Shown: positions 24,648-32,507 of the stretch, piece after piece
Layout: each line of letters starts with the position of its first letter
Numbering within the stretch: position 1 is the stretch's first letter
Made by a program: the position numbers and the translations under genes
Origin: UBA668 sp041394605
GTDB lineage: Bacteria; Actinomycetota; Acidimicrobiia; Acidimicrobiales; Ilumatobacteraceae
Length of the DNA stretch: 64,000 nt
Direction of reading: 5' to 3'
Assembly: GCA_041394605.1 (NCBI GenBank)
Contig: JAWKHX010000010.1
Location: forward strand, 1-64,000
Notes under the pieces: generated by a model
The model's input: only the letters and a program-made list of their open reading frames with translations
Told to the model about the DNA's origin: nothing
The model's database searches: none

Positions 24648-25010
24648 ATGAAGGTCGTGCCCGAGGGCGACAAGAGCGTGTCCTACGGCGGCCGGTTCAC
24701 CGGCACCGTCGAGCTGGAGATGCTGCACGCCACCCCCACGGACGACGAGCCGGACACTGCGCTCGTCCACTTCAAGGACGGCGCCGTCACGTTCTGGCAC
24801 CTGCACCCCGGCGGGCAGCAGTTGTTCGTGGTCAGCGGCGAGGCCCGCGTGGGCACGGAGGCCGACGGCGAGGTCCGCCTGGCCCCCGGCACCCTCGTGG
24901 TCTGCCCGGCCAACGAGCGGCACTGGCACGGTGCGGCACCCGGCAACGACAGCACCCTCCTGGCGGTCACCTGGGGCACCACCCAGTGGGAGACCGTCGC
25001 ACCCGAGTGA
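24648..25010 (+). CDS. Cupin domain protein
   Basis: A 120-residue single cupin. Motif 1 is TFWHLHPGGQQLFVVSGEAR with metal-type His residues, and motif 2 is APGTLVVCPANERHWHGAAP. Similar small cupins, often called carboxymuconolactone-decarboxylase-associated, accompany aromatic-degradation genes; the reaction here is unknown. It lies 10 bases after the FAH-family gene, and the following monooxygenase starts 5 bases after its stop, so it belongs to the operon. Confidence 0.82.
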   Translation: MKVVPEGDKSVSYGGRFTGTVELEMLHATPTDDEPDTALVHFKDGAVTFWHLHPGGQQLFVVSGEARVGTEADGEVRLAPGTLVVCPANERHWHGAAPGNDSTLLAVTWGTTQWETVAPE

Positions 25011-25015
25011 GTGGG

Positions 25016-26314
25016 ATGAGCAGCGGCGAGGCGGCGCCGCGTCGCCAGTTCGACGTCGCCATCGTCGGTCTCGGGCCCACCGGCGCGGTCCTCGCCACCG
25101 TGCTGGGTGAGGCCGGGGTGCGGACCGTGGTCTACGAACGCGATCCTGCGCCGTTCAGCCAGCCGCGCGCCTGCCACCTCGATGCCGAGATCGCCCGCCT
25201 CCTGGCCCGTCACGGCCTGGCCGGCGAACTGCCGTCGCTGCTGACGGTGTCCGCCGGGATGGAGTACGTGGACCGGCCCGGCGGCAGGCGGCTCTTCACG
25301 TTCGAGGGCTTCGAGCGCGAGCCGCTGCTCGGCTGGCACGAGGACTATGTGTTCATCCAGCCCGAACTGGAGACCGCACTTCGTCGGCGCCTCACCGAGT
25401 TCCGTCGCGTGACGATCCGCTGGTGCGACGCCCCGCCGTTGGAGCAGTTGCGGACGGAAGCCCGCTACGTGGTGGGCTGCGACGGCGCCTCCAGCGGCAT
25501 CCGCAGGGCGGCCGGCATCGGCTTCACCGACCTCGGCTACGACGAGCCCTGGCTGGTGGTGGACCTCGACCTGCATGCCGAGCCCACGCCGCCGCTGCCC
25601 GCCATCATCCAGCAGGTGTGCGACCCGCGCCGCCTGGCCACGTTCGTGCCCGGCCACGCCGCCCACCGGCGGTGGGAATTCCTGCTGGCCGAGGGCGAGG
25701 ACCCCGACCCGTGGGCGCTGCTGGGGGAGTGGGGCGTCGGCCCGCAGCACGGCGCGCTGGTGCGGGCCGTGAAGTACCGCTTCCACGCCCTCGTGGCAGA
25801 CCGCTGGCGTGCCGGTGATGTGTTCGTCGCCGGCGACGCGGCGCACATGATGCCGCCGTTCATGGGCCAAGGCCTGTGCAGCGGCATGCGTGACGCCGAG
25901 AACCTCGGCTGGAAGCTGGTGGACGTCCTGGCTGGCGGCGACCCGGCCCTGCTGGACACCTACGAAGCCGAACGCAAGCCGCACACGGAGGACGTCATCC
26001 GCCTCGGTGTGGAGGCCGGCCGCACGCTGGCCCGCCTGGCCGCCGACCCCACCGACCTGCCCACCCCGTCCGCCCCCGACCCCACCCGTTGGTCGCGCCT
26101 GCCCGGCCTGCCGCTCGGCGACTTCCCCCTCGGCCACCAGGTCCCCCAACCGGACCACCTGGACGACCGTCTCGCCCCGTGGTGCTGGGTGGCCGCCGAC
26201 GCCGGCTTCGTCGCACCCGACGCCCGTCCTGTCGTGGTCGAGCCCCGCGCCACCTACGGCCACCGCGCCGTCCTCGTCCGCCCCGACCGCACCATCGCCG
26301 CCCTCACCGACTAA
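25016..26314 (+). CDS. FAD-dependent aromatic monooxygenase (MhpA type)
   Basis: A 432-residue class A flavoprotein hydroxylase. The FAD motif is DVAIVGLGPTGAVLATVLGE, ending in ERDPAPFSQPRACHLDAE. RYVVGCDGASSGIRRAAG gives the DG motif, and DVFVAGDAAHMMPPFMGQGL with SGMRDAENLGWKLVDVLAGG the third FAD motif. It resembles 3-(3-hydroxyphenyl)propionate hydroxylase but is about 100 residues shorter, lacking the C-terminal thioredoxin-like part. It would add the hydroxyl that produces the catechol for the ring-cleavage gene at 22907. It is the last gene of the four-gene cluster and is followed by two palindromic repeats. Confidence 0.87.
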   Translation: MSSGEAAPRRQFDVAIVGLGPTGAVLATVLGEAGVRTVVYERDPAPFSQPRACHLDAEIARLLARHGLAGELPSLLTVSAGMEYVDRPGGRRLFTFEGFEREPLLGWHEDYVFIQPELETALRRRLTEFRRVTIRWCDAPPLEQLRTEARYVVGCDGASSGIRRAAGIGFTDLGYDEPWLVVDLDLHAEPTPPLPAIIQQVCDPRRLATFVPGHAAHRRWEFLLAEGEDPDPWALLGEWGVGPQHGALVRAVKYRFHALVADRWRAGDVFVAGDAAHMMPPFMGQGLCSGMRDAENLGWKLVDVLAGGDPALLDTYEAERKPHTEDVIRLGVEAGRTLARLAADPTDLPTPSAPDPTRWSRLPGLPLGDFPLGHQVPQPDHLDDRLAPWCWVAADAGFVAPDARPVVVEPRATYGHRAVLVRPDRTIAALTD

Positions 26315-26324
26315 CCCCCTCGTC

Positions 26325-26371
26325 CAAGTTGGCGTTCAGTTGCGGTCCTACCGCCACTCACCGCCAACTTG
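26325..26371. repeat. 47-bp palindromic repeat, copy 1
   Basis: The outer arms CAAGTTGGCG and CGCCAACTTG match exactly, and the inside folds further through GCGGT/ACCGC around CCT. The copy lies 10 bases after the monooxygenase stop. Two more copies are at 26386 and 33829, all 47 bp and all between convergent genes. Confidence 0.85.
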
Positions 26372-26385
26372 CCGGGGGCGGAGTC

Positions 26386-26432
26386 CAAGTTGGCGCTGAG
26401 GTGTTGCCCTGCCGCCACTCACCGCCAACTTG
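26386..26432. repeat. 47-bp palindromic repeat, copy 2
   Basis: Same outer arms as copy 1, with inner differences (CTGAGGTGTTGCCCTGCCG). It is in direct orientation to copy 1, with starts 61 bases apart. It lies 24 bases before the end of the convergent P450 gene. Confidence 0.85.
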
Positions 26433-26456
26433 TGGGCGACGGGGCCGGGGCTCGGG

Positions 26457-27722
26457 TCAGCGGGGGACGAGGTGGACGGGGAGGGCCTTCAGGCCATTGA
26501 TGAAGTTGCTGCGGACCCGCTTCGGCTCGCCGGTGAGCTCCACCCGCTGGACCCGCTGAGCCAGCGCGGCCAGGAACGTGCGGACCTCCAGCCGGGCCAT
26601 CCACTGGCCGAGGCACAGGTGCGGCCCGCCCCCGCCAAACGTCACGTGACGATTCGGCGACCGACCGAGATCGAACCGGTAGGGGTCGGGGAACACCTCC
26701 GGGTCGAAGTTCGCGGCCAGGTACCAGGTGACCACCTTGTCGCCGGCGGCCACCGGCACGCCGCCGATCTCCGTCGCCACCGTGGCCGTGCGGCGGAAGT
26801 GCAGCTGTGGGCTGGTCCAGCGCAGGACTTCCTCCGTCGCCGAGTCCAGCAGCGACGGGTCGGCCGCCAAGCGAGCTAGTTGATCCGGGTGCTCGGCCAG
26901 CGCCAGCAGGCCCTGCGACAGGGAGTGGCGGGTGGTCTCGTTGCCGGCGATCAGCAACAGCAGGAAGAACGTGCCCTGCTCCCGCTCCGGCAGCGGCTCG
27001 CCGTCCACCAGCGCGTTGGACAGCACGGTCAGCAGGTCCCCACCGTCCACGCCCCGCCGGGCGACGGCCAGCCGGTGGACGTACTCGAGCACCGTCAGGC
27101 TGACCGGGCTGCGGAACGGCAGCAGCCGGTACGGGTCGGTGTCGCCGTGGTCGCTGATCAGCGGCGAGTAGTCCGGGTCGGCGTTGTAGACGATCTGGTC
27201 GGCCCAGTGGAACAGCTGCGGGGCGTCCTCCTCCGGCACGCCCAGCAGCCCGGTGATCATCCGGATCGGCAGGTCGCGGGCGATGTCGTACACCCCGTCG
27301 GCGTCGCGGCCGATCGTCCGGTCGAGGACCTCACCCACCAGGCGCTCGGCGTGGGCCGCGTACGTCTCCACAGCCATCTTGCTGAAGGTCGGGTTGACCA
27401 GTTGGCGCAGCCTGGTGTGGCGCGGCGGGTCGGTCTCCAGCATCGTCCGCCGGGCCTCCAGCGCATCCGGCTCGAGCTCTTCGATCTCCGTGCCGTCGAC
27501 CTCGCTGGAGAACGTGCGCCAGTCCTTGTGCACCGCCACCACGTCCTCGTGGCGGGTGAGCGACCAGAAGCCCCGGCCGTGGTGGCCCTTGTCGGTCTCG
27601 TTCACCCAGGCAACGGGTGCCGTCCGGCGGAACTCGTCGTAGGCGGCGTGCGGCACGCCGGCCTCGTAGACGTCGTGGGACAGGATGTCCAGGTGGGGGA
27701 GCGTGTCGGGCCGTGCGGGCAT
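26457..27722 (-). CDS. Cytochrome P450
   Basis: A 421-residue soluble bacterial P450. The I-helix has LLLIAGNETTRHSL, the ExxR motif is TEEVLRW, and the heme loop is FGGGGPHLCLGQWMARLEVR with the thiolate Cys. The N-terminal WSLTRHEDVVAVHKDWRTFS and TDPPRHTRLRQLVNPTFSK are typical. It most resembles CYP families acting on steroids, terpenes or fatty acids, such as CYP125/CYP142-like enzymes, but substrate is not proven. Only 2 bases separate it from the end of the ABC transporter fusion gene, so it is the last gene of that operon and may oxidise the imported compound. Confidence 0.92.
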   Translation of the reverse strand: MPARPDTLPHLDILSHDVYEAGVPHAAYDEFRRTAPVAWVNETDKGHHGRGFWSLTRHEDVVAVHKDWRTFSSEVDGTEIEELEPDALEARRTMLETDPPRHTRLRQLVNPTFSKMAVETYAAHAERLVGEVLDRTIGRDADGVYDIARDLPIRMITGLLGVPEEDAPQLFHWADQIVYNADPDYSPLISDHGDTDPYRLLPFRSPVSLTVLEYVHRLAVARRGVDGGDLLTVLSNALVDGEPLPEREQGTFFLLLLIAGNETTRHSLSQGLLALAEHPDQLARLAADPSLLDSATEEVLRWTSPQLHFRRTATVATEIGGVPVAAGDKVVTWYLAANFDPEVFPDPYRFDLGRSPNRHVTFGGGGPHLCLGQWMARLEVRTFLAALAQRVQRVELTGEPKRVRSNFINGLKALPVHLVPR

Positions 27723-27724
27723 CG

Positions 27725-29497
27725 TCACGCCTGCGAGCCGAGGTACGCCGCGGCGACGGCCGGGTTGGCCCGCACCGCATCGGGGGTGCCTTCGGCCAGC
27801 ACCTGGCCTTCGGCCAGCACCACGATGTGGTCGCTGATGCGGGTGATGAACCCGAGGTCGTGGTCGATCACCAGCACCCCGGCGCCCACCTTGGCGGCCA
27901 TCGCCCGCACGGACTCCACCATCGCCAGGCTCTCCGTGTCGCTCATGCCGGAGGTGGGCTCGTCGAGCAGCAGGAACTCCGGCGCCAGGGCCACCGCGCG
28001 GGCCAGTTCCAGCCGTCGCTGGTTGCCGTAGTCCAGCGTGCCGGCTGCCCGATCGGCGAACTCCAGCAGCCCGGCGGACTCCAGCAGGTCGTCCACGTCC
28101 GGGCGGTGGCGGTGGGCCCGGTGCCGGGCAGCCACCGACGACGTGAGTGCCACGTTGTCGCGCACGCTGAGGTTCTTGAACAGGCGCAGGTTCTGGAACG
28201 TGCGGGCCAGGCCGGCCCTGGCGACCAGCACCGGCGGAGCCTCGGTGAGGTCGGTGCCACCGAGCATCACCGTGCCGTCGGTTTCCTCCACCAGACCGGT
28301 GATGACGTTGAACATGGTGGTCTTTCCGGCGCCGTTCGGCCCGATCAGGCCCACCACCTCGCCGGGCCGCACCGACAGGCTGGCCCCGTCCAGCGCGGTG
28401 AACCCACCGAAGTGCACGATGATGCCTTCGGCGTGCAGGGTGTCCGTGCCCGGGTTGGGTTCCATCGGCTCGTGCGCACTGCGGCGGTACATCTTGCGCC
28501 GCAGCCAGCCGGCCAGGTCGCGGTCGCCGAGCAGCCCGCCCGGCCGCAGGATCATCACCGCCAGCATCGTGGCGCCGAGGAAGAGGTCCGGGAAGCGCTC
28601 GATGTCCCACCGCTGTGGGTCGCCCAGCTGGCGGAACAGTTCGTTGCCCGCCGTGATGATGACCGTGCCGAGCACCGCGCCGCTGACCGTGCGCATGCCA
28701 CCCACCACGATCATCACCAGGATGAGGATGCCGGCGTCGAGCGTGAACTGCTTGGGGTTGACATTGCCCAGCGACTGAGTCCGCAGCGAACCGCCCAGCG
28801 CGATGAGCCCCATCGACACCACCCACGCCGCGTAGCGGCTGGAGAACAGGCGGATGCCCAGTGCCGGGGCCGCCAGTTCGTCCTCCCGGGTGGCGATGGA
28901 GAACCTGCCGATGCGGGTCTCCTGGAACTGGTGGGCCACCACCAGCGCGATGAACGCACCCACCCACAGCCACCCATTGCCGCGGATGATCGGGATGCCC
29001 GACAGGCCGCCGGCGCCGCGGGTGAGTTCCTTCCAGTTCTTCACCACCTGGTCCACGACGAACAGCGCAGCGAGGGTGATCATCGTGGGTGCCAGACCGC
29101 CGGCCCGGCAGACCGCGACACCGAAGATCGCCCCGATCACCATGGTGACCACCACCGCCGTGATGGTGGCCGGCACCGGGCCCATGTGCACGTCCGCGAG
29201 GCCGAACGGGATGTCCGGCAGCGACTTGGCCTTGGCCGCCACCGGGATGGCCACCACCGCGGTGGCGTAGGCGCCGATCTGGGCGAAGGCCATGTGGCCG
29301 AAGCTGAGCACGCCGGTGTTGCCGATGAACACCTGCATGCCGAGCACGAGGATGAAGTTCGACAGCATTTCGCTGATCAGCAGCACCCGCGACGAGCCGC
29401 CGGTTTGTGTGTAGGCGGTGGCCAGCGCCCACACCACGGCGATGAGCGCGGCGCTGGCGATGGTGGAGCGGCCGAGCCGCTGTGCGACGGCGCCCAT
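27725..29497 (-). CDS. Branched-chain amino acid-type ABC transporter, fused permease (LivM) and ATPase (LivG)
   Basis: A 590-residue fusion. Residues 1-340 are a LivM-type permease with about eight to ten hydrophobic segments, including NTGVLSFGHMAFAQIGAYAT and GGMRTVSGAVLGTVIITAGN. Residues about 350-590 are a LivG-type ATPase: Walker A GPNGAGKTT, Walker B EFLLLDEPTSGM, with a Q-loop and VLVIDHDLGFITRISDHIVV. No stop or frameshift lies in the linker MYRRSAHEPMEPNPGTDTLH, so the fusion appears natural; such fusions are known in Actinobacteria. Its start overlaps the livH stop (TGATG). Together with livH, livF and the binding protein it forms a complete uptake system; despite the name the substrate could be an aromatic or lipid-derived acid. 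Confidence 0.93.
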   Translation of the reverse strand: MGAVAQRLGRSTIASAALIAVVWALATAYTQTGGSSRVLLISEMLSNFILVLGMQVFIGNTGVLSFGHMAFAQIGAYATAVVAIPVAAKAKSLPDIPFGLADVHMGPVPATITAVVVTMVIGAIFGVAVCRAGGLAPTMITLAALFVVDQVVKNWKELTRGAGGLSGIPIIRGNGWLWVGAFIALVVAHQFQETRIGRFSIATREDELAAPALGIRLFSSRYAAWVVSMGLIALGGSLRTQSLGNVNPKQFTLDAGILILVMIVVGGMRTVSGAVLGTVIITAGNELFRQLGDPQRWDIERFPDLFLGATMLAVMILRPGGLLGDRDLAGWLRRKMYRRSAHEPMEPNPGTDTLHAEGIIVHFGGFTALDGASLSVRPGEVVGLIGPNGAGKTTMFNVITGLVEETDGTVMLGGTDLTEAPPVLVARAGLARTFQNLRLFKNLSVRDNVALTSSVAARHRAHRHRPDVDDLLESAGLLEFADRAAGTLDYGNQRRLELARAVALAPEFLLLDEPTSGMSDTESLAMVESVRAMAAKVGAGVLVIDHDLGFITRISDHIVVLAEGQVLAEGTPDAVRANPAVAAAYLGSQA

Positions 29498-30393
29498 CAC
29501 ACCCGCTCCGCGTGCGAGACCTTGAAGATGCCGTCCGGCCGGACGACGAAGAACACGGCGATCAGGATGAACACGGCCGCCGTGGAGAACTTGTCCCACC
29601 CCGTGGCCACGTCGGGCAGGTAGGCACGGGTGAGGGTCTCGAGCAGCCCGAGCACGAGGCCGCCGACCACGGCGCCGGTGAAGCTGCCGAGGCCGCCGAT
29701 GACTGCGGCGATCACGGCCTTCAGCAGCCAGTCGCTGCCGAGGGTGGGCTCGGCGGCCGGCGTGCGCATGAGGATGAGGCACGCCGCCACACCGGCCAGC
29801 AGGCCGGCGAAGGCGAACGCACCGGAGATGACCCGGTTGGCCTTCACGCCCATCAGGCGCGCCGCGTCGAAGTCCTCCGCGGCCCCACGCACGGCGACAC
29901 CGAAGAGGGTGCGCTTGAACACGAGGGCGGTGATGACCAGCGTCGCAGCCGTGACGCCGATGGTGACGAGATCCATCACCTCGAACTTGATGCCCAACAG
30001 CTCGAACTGGTCGAACACCCACTTCGGCTTGCGGAACGCCCGCTGCTTCGGCGACACGAAGATCTGCCACAGCGCGTGCGACAGGCGCTCCAGCGCGAAC
30101 GAGGTGAGCAGGAGGGTGAACGGGCTGGCGTTGCGCACCCATCGGAACGCCACCAGCTCGGTGAGCACCGACGCGAGCGCGGCGCTGGCAAGGATGGCGA
30201 CCGGCATCCACCACCAGCTGCCGCCGTGCAGGAAGAAGAAGTAGGACGTGTAGGCGCCCACCGTGATCAGTTCGCCGTGGGCGAAGTTGACAAGGTGCAT
30301 GACGCCGAAGATGAGCGAGATGCCGAGGGCCAGCAGCGCGTAGGTGCTGCCCACGCCGAGCCCGTCGACCGCCGTCTGGATGAGTTTGGTCAT
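29497..30393 (-). CDS. livH: Branched-chain amino acid-type ABC transporter permease (LivH)
   Basis: A 298-residue inner-membrane permease. It has DGLGVGSTYALLALGISLIF, VNFAHGELITVGAYTSYFFF, and ALVFKRTLFGVAVRGAAEDF, and the conserved loop MGVKANRVISGAFAFAGLLA that contacts the ATPase. About eight transmembrane segments are present. It overlaps livF by 4 bases and the fused livMG gene by one base, so the three are translationally coupled. Confidence 0.93.
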   Translation of the reverse strand: MTKLIQTAVDGLGVGSTYALLALGISLIFGVMHLVNFAHGELITVGAYTSYFFFLHGGSWWWMPVAILASAALASVLTELVAFRWVRNASPFTLLLTSFALERLSHALWQIFVSPKQRAFRKPKWVFDQFELLGIKFEVMDLVTIGVTAATLVITALVFKRTLFGVAVRGAAEDFDAARLMGVKANRVISGAFAFAGLLAGVAACLILMRTPAAEPTLGSDWLLKAVIAAVIGGLGSFTGAVVGGLVLGLLETLTRAYLPDVATGWDKFSTAAVFILIAVFFVVRPDGIFKVSHAERV

Positions 30394-31103
30394 GCGCCGT
30401 CCGCTCCACCGATGAACGATTCGAACAGGCCCTGGTCGGCGGCCAGGTCGGCGCCGGAGCCCTGGGCCACCAGGTGGCCGGTGCGCAGGATGTACCCGCG
30501 GTCGGCCAGCTGCAACGCCCTGGTGGCGTTCTGTTCCACCACCAGCAGGGTGCGCCCTTGCTGGCGCAGGCGGTCCAGCAGGTCGAACACCACGTCCACC
30601 AGGGTGGGGGCCAGGCCCAGCGTGGGTTCGTCCAGCAGCAGCAGCTTCGGGTCGCACATCAGCGCCCGGGCCACGGCCAACTGCTGGGCCTCGCCGCCGG
30701 ACAGGAACCCGGCGGAGGTGTTCCACTTGGCCTTCAGCACCGGGAAGACCTCGGCCATCTCATGAACCCTGTTCACCCGCTGGTACAGGCGCAGCGTGGA
30801 GCCACCGAGCCGCAGGTTCTCCTCCACCGTCAGGTCCTTGAAGATGCGCCGGTGCTCGGGCACGAGCGCGAGACCGGCCCGCACGAGGTCCGCCGGCTCG
30901 GCACCGGTGATGTCGGTGCCGTTGAACCGGACGGTGCCCTCGGCGGGCCGGAGCAGGCCTGCGATGGTGTTGAGCAGGGTGGTCTTGCCGGCCCCGTTGG
31001 GGCCGACCAGCGCCACCACCTCACCGGCGTTGACGTTGATCGACACGCCGTGCAGGGCCGTGATGGCCCCATAGCGGGTGGTGAGCTGATCGACCTCCAA
31101 CAT
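30390..31103 (-). CDS. livF: Branched-chain amino acid-type ABC transporter ATPase (LivF)
   Basis: A 237-residue ATPase. Walker A is GPNGAGKTTLLNTIAG, the signature is LSGGEAQQLAVARALM, and Walker B is KLLLLDEPTLGLAP, followed by LLVVEQNATRALQLADRGYI with the switch region. Length matches LivF. It pairs with the LivG half of the fusion at 27725. It lies 18 bases after the binding-protein gene. Confidence 0.95.
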   Translation of the reverse strand: MLEVDQLTTRYGAITALHGVSINVNAGEVVALVGPNGAGKTTLLNTIAGLLRPAEGTVRFNGTDITGAEPADLVRAGLALVPEHRRIFKDLTVEENLRLGGSTLRLYQRVNRVHEMAEVFPVLKAKWNTSAGFLSGGEAQQLAVARALMCDPKLLLLDEPTLGLAPTLVDVVFDLLDRLRQQGRTLLVVEQNATRALQLADRGYILRTGHLVAQGSGADLAADQGLFESFIGGADGA

Positions 31104-31121
31104 GGACGGGACCTCCGCCGG

Positions 31122-32381
31122 TCAGCCGGCGATGTAGTCGGGGCGCATCAGCTCCACCAGAGCCGGAGCGCCGTTCTCCACGGTGAGGATGGCGACGTCC
31201 TTCTGCGGCACGCCGCCGGTGCCCTTGTAGGTGACCGACCCGGTGGTGACCTTCAGGTTCTCCAGGTTGTCGATCGCGCTGATCAGCTCTGCCGGGTCCA
31301 CCGAGCAGGCGGTGGTGGCGGCAGCGGCGATGATCTGGACGGCATCGGCCGACAGGGCGCCGAAGCTGATGGTCTCGATGTTGGCGCCGGCAGCGGCTGC
31401 GGTGTCCAGGAAGGACTGCACGTCGTTGTCGGCCGTCGGGAACGTGTGAGCGGCGAAGTACACGCCGTTGGCCACGTCACCGGCGCTCCACACCACGGTG
31501 GCGTCGAACGCGTCGGCGCCCATCACCACGATGTCGCCGAGGCCGGCAGCGTCGAGCTGCTCCATGAGCGTCTGGATCTGCGGCATCACCATGGCGGTGT
31601 ACAGCACCTGCGGCTTCTCCGACAGGTTGGAGATGTCGTTGACCTGGGTGGAGAAGTCCGCGTCGGCCAGGCTGAACGCGTAGTCGCCGATCATCGTGCC
31701 GCCGCCGTGCTCGAACGCATCGGCGAAGTACTCCGGGTTGCCCGAGAAGTACACGTCGTCGGTGCTGGAGAACGTGATGGCGGTGGTGTAGCCCTGCTCC
31801 AGTGCGAACTGGGCCATGGCCGACGACTGCACCGGGTCGCTGAACGTGGTGAGGAATGCGCCACGCGACGGGTCGGCCAGCGACGGGTCGGTGGTGGCCA
31901 TGAACACGATCGGGGCCTGACCGTTGACGGTGTCCATCAGCGGGGCGCCGGTGTTGGCGAAGGGCGGGCCGATGATGGCGTTGACGCCGTCGTCGAGCAT
32001 CTCCTGGGCGGCGCGCTGGGTGGCGGCCGGATCGCCCTGGATGTCCTTCACGACGTACTCGACCGGCAGGCCACCGACGCCGCCGGCGTCGTTGATCATG
32101 TTGACCATCACCTGGGCGGCCTCGGAGCCCGGGCCGTCGGAGAACCCGCCGAGTTCGCCGAGGTCGGCAGCGAAGCCGATCTTCAGTGGCTCGGTGAGCG
32201 TGCAGTCACCACTGGGCGTGGTGCCGGGCGCCTCGCTGCCGCTGGGCGCGGTGGTGTCGGTGCCGCTGTCCGCCGTGGTGGGCGCTGCGGTGGTGTCGGC
32301 CGTGCCGCTGTCGTCGTCGCTGCACGCGCCGGCCACGAGGGCCAGGGCCGCCACGGCGACCGGAATGAGTCGCTTCTTCAT
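31122..32381 (-). CDS. ABC transporter substrate-binding lipoprotein (LivJ/LivK type)
   Basis: A 419-residue periplasmic-binding-protein type 1 receptor. The signal peptide ends in a lipobox (LVAGACSDDD, Cys at about 20). A low-complexity Thr/Ser/Pro/Asp linker follows (about residues 22-57). The ligand-binding body starts at LKIGFAADLGELGGFSDGPG and includes NAIIGPPFANTGAPLMDTVN and ADPSRGAFLTTFSDPVQSSA. It is the first gene of the transporter operon. The 126-base gap to the divergent glutamine-synthetase-like gene holds an inverted repeat that could regulate both. Confidence 0.9.
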   Translation of the reverse strand: MKKRLIPVAVAALALVAGACSDDDSGTADTTAAPTTADSGTDTTAPSGSEAPGTTPSGDCTLTEPLKIGFAADLGELGGFSDGPGSEAAQVMVNMINDAGGVGGLPVEYVVKDIQGDPAATQRAAQEMLDDGVNAIIGPPFANTGAPLMDTVNGQAPIVFMATTDPSLADPSRGAFLTTFSDPVQSSAMAQFALEQGYTTAITFSSTDDVYFSGNPEYFADAFEHGGGTMIGDYAFSLADADFSTQVNDISNLSEKPQVLYTAMVMPQIQTLMEQLDAAGLGDIVVMGADAFDATVVWSAGDVANGVYFAAHTFPTADNDVQSFLDTAAAAGANIETISFGALSADAVQIIAAAATTACSVDPAELISAIDNLENLKVTTGSVTYKGTGGVPQKDVAILTVENGAPALVELMRPDYIAG

Positions 32382-32465
32382 GTTCCCCCTGTATCCGCTG
32401 AGCCGCCGGGGTCGGCGGCGTCGGGCAATGAGAGGCCGATGGTAGCCCACACAAATGCTTTGGGG

Positions 32466-32491
32466 ACAAACGATCAGTCACGGTTCGTTTG
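32466..32491. promoter_or_regulatory. Inverted repeat in the divergent liv / glutamine-synthetase-like intergenic region
   Basis: CAAACGA at 32467-32473 is mirrored by TCGTTTG at 32485-32491, with an 11-base spacer. The right arm ends one base before the TATCGT hexamer of the rightward gene, the usual place for a repressor site. It may be a binding site for a GntR- or TetR-type regulator that is not encoded nearby. Confidence 0.45.
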
Positions 32492-32492
32492 C

Positions 32493-32498
32493 TATCGT
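32493..32498 (+). promoter_or_regulatory. Probable -10 hexamer TATCGT, leaderless
   Basis: TATCGT is followed by 9 bases and the ATG of the glutamine-synthetase-like gene. It directly abuts the inverted repeat at 32466-32491. Confidence 0.45.
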
Positions 32499-32507
32499 GC
32501 GCGCCCT

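Noticed and set aside
30474..32507. Long in-frame N-terminal extension of the glutamine-synthetase-like gene
   Set aside because: It runs antisense through livF and the binding protein; the conserved protein begins at 32508.
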